Assembly (NCBI RefSeq): GCF_045291395.1
Contig: NZ_CP152342.1
Span: 248,001 to 312,000, forward strand
Source of the DNA: MR-S7 sp000400995
GTDB taxonomy: Bacteria > Pseudomonadota > Gammaproteobacteria > Burkholderiales > Burkholderiaceae_C
Direction: 5' to 3'
Length of the DNA: 64,000 bases
Below the pieces are notes generated by a model. That model saw only the letters and a program-made list of their open reading frames with translations, was not told the DNA's origin and searched no databases. This document shows positions 63,677-64,000 of the stretch, piece by piece. A program made the position numbers and the translations under genes. The first letter of the stretch is position 1, and every line of letters starts with the position of its first letter.

Positions 63677-63991
63677 TTACGGGCGCACCACGATGCTGTT
63701 GCGCACTTCGCGCACGTGCTTGGTGTTGCGGGCGATAGCTTCGGCGCGGTCCTTCTCGGTCTGCGACTTCGCGAAGCCCGAGAGCTGCACGGTGCCGTTG
63801 AGTGTTTCCACGCTGATGGAGGTGGCCGACACGCTCTTGTCTTCGGCCATCTTGGCCTTGACGGCGGTGGTGATGCCTGCGTCGTCCATGTACGAGCCCA
63901 CGGTTTGCTGCTGGCGCGCGACCGAGCAACCCGTGGAGACGATCGTGGCGCCTGCGAGCATGGCGAAAGCGATGGCACGTGCGTATTTCAT
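63677..63991 (-). CDS. BON-domain lipoprotein
   Basis: A 104-residue envelope lipoprotein. The signal peptide (IAFAMLAGATIVSTGC) ends in a lipobox with Cys22. A single BON domain follows: DAGITTAVKAKMAEDKSV, SISVETLNGTVQLSGFAKSQ and NTKHVREVRNSIVV. Such proteins bind phospholipid or support envelope stability (OsmY/DolP relatives). The gene is complete; its promoter lies outside the window. A hairpin follows its stop. Confidence 0.9.
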   Translation of the reverse strand: MKYARAIAFAMLAGATIVSTGCSVARQQQTVGSYMDDAGITTAVKAKMAEDKSVSATSISVETLNGTVQLSGFAKSQTEKDRAEAIARNTKHVREVRNSIVVRP

Positions 63992-64000
63992 GGTTGTTTC

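Overview
The window is GC-rich DNA of a betaproteobacterium, most likely family Comamonadaceae (Acidovorax/Alicycliphilus-like). The grounds are the gene content and order (cox-cta cluster with its small assembly proteins, three Bug-type solute receptors, a beta-type rpoH), protein sequence similarity as recognised by eye, and two dispersed repeat families I associate with that family. No mobile element, CRISPR array or prophage was seen. The assignment is inference from one window.

Layout. 1-8616 (+): end of napA, napB, napC, then a tightly overlapping cytochrome c maturation set ccmABCDEFGHI. This couples a periplasmic nitrate reductase to the machinery that makes its c-type cytochromes. 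8642-8716: tRNA-Arg(CCU). 8809-14845 (-): tamA-tamB, outer-membrane translocation and assembly. 14929-16116 (-): VWA protein. 16200-22754: an acyl-CoA catabolic block (MmgE/PrpD, enoyl-CoA hydratase, acyl-CoA dehydrogenase, class III CoA-transferase, HutC/GntR regulator, divergent Bug receptor). 22780-24477 (-): acetyltransferase, small membrane protein and MoxR ATPase, which look like the separated partners of the VWA gene. 24583-26938: cytochrome c4-like protein, tandem universal stress protein, DUF1841. 26949-32268: IclR regulator divergent from pcaI-pcaJ-pcaF-SDR-Bug receptor (last steps of the beta-ketoadipate pathway). 32326-38340: cation/proton antiporter, LysE exporter, ParA-like ATPase, MaoC hydratase, TrmL, ComF, BioC-like methyltransferase. 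38389-48022: a long structured leader, then coxB, coxA, small assembly protein, ctaG, DUF2970, coxC, DUF2909 (-), SURF1, a Sco-like protein, ctaA, ctaB and sco: a caa3-type oxidase with nearly its full assembly kit. 48160-52229: Aer-like receptor coupled to a PAS-GGDEF-EAL enzyme, and an FNR-like regulator with all four cysteine ligand positions. 52324-58571 (mostly -): Bug receptor, rpoH behind a perfect CIRCE element, cutA, a large GGDEF-EAL enzyme, ftsY. 58601-63991: two M16 peptidases, rsmD, coaD, a zinc metallopeptidase-like protein and a BON lipoprotein.

Two observations run across the whole window. First, eight junctions carry a frame break that one missing C/G (or one missing GC unit) would repair: ccmC, tamB, coxB, SURF1/Sco-like, PAS-GGDEF-EAL, cutA, ftsY and an M16 peptidase. 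All are deletions in G/C-rich tracts and several hit essential or operon-core genes, so base-calling error is the best explanation. The coordinates given for those genes span the repaired gene. Second, about ten copies of a ~45-bp palindromic repeat lie at gene boundaries. Two copies, in the same reading frame, form the signal peptides of Sco and of an M16 peptidase; others supply stop codons, and one is a perfect 15-bp hairpin acting as a terminator between convergent genes.
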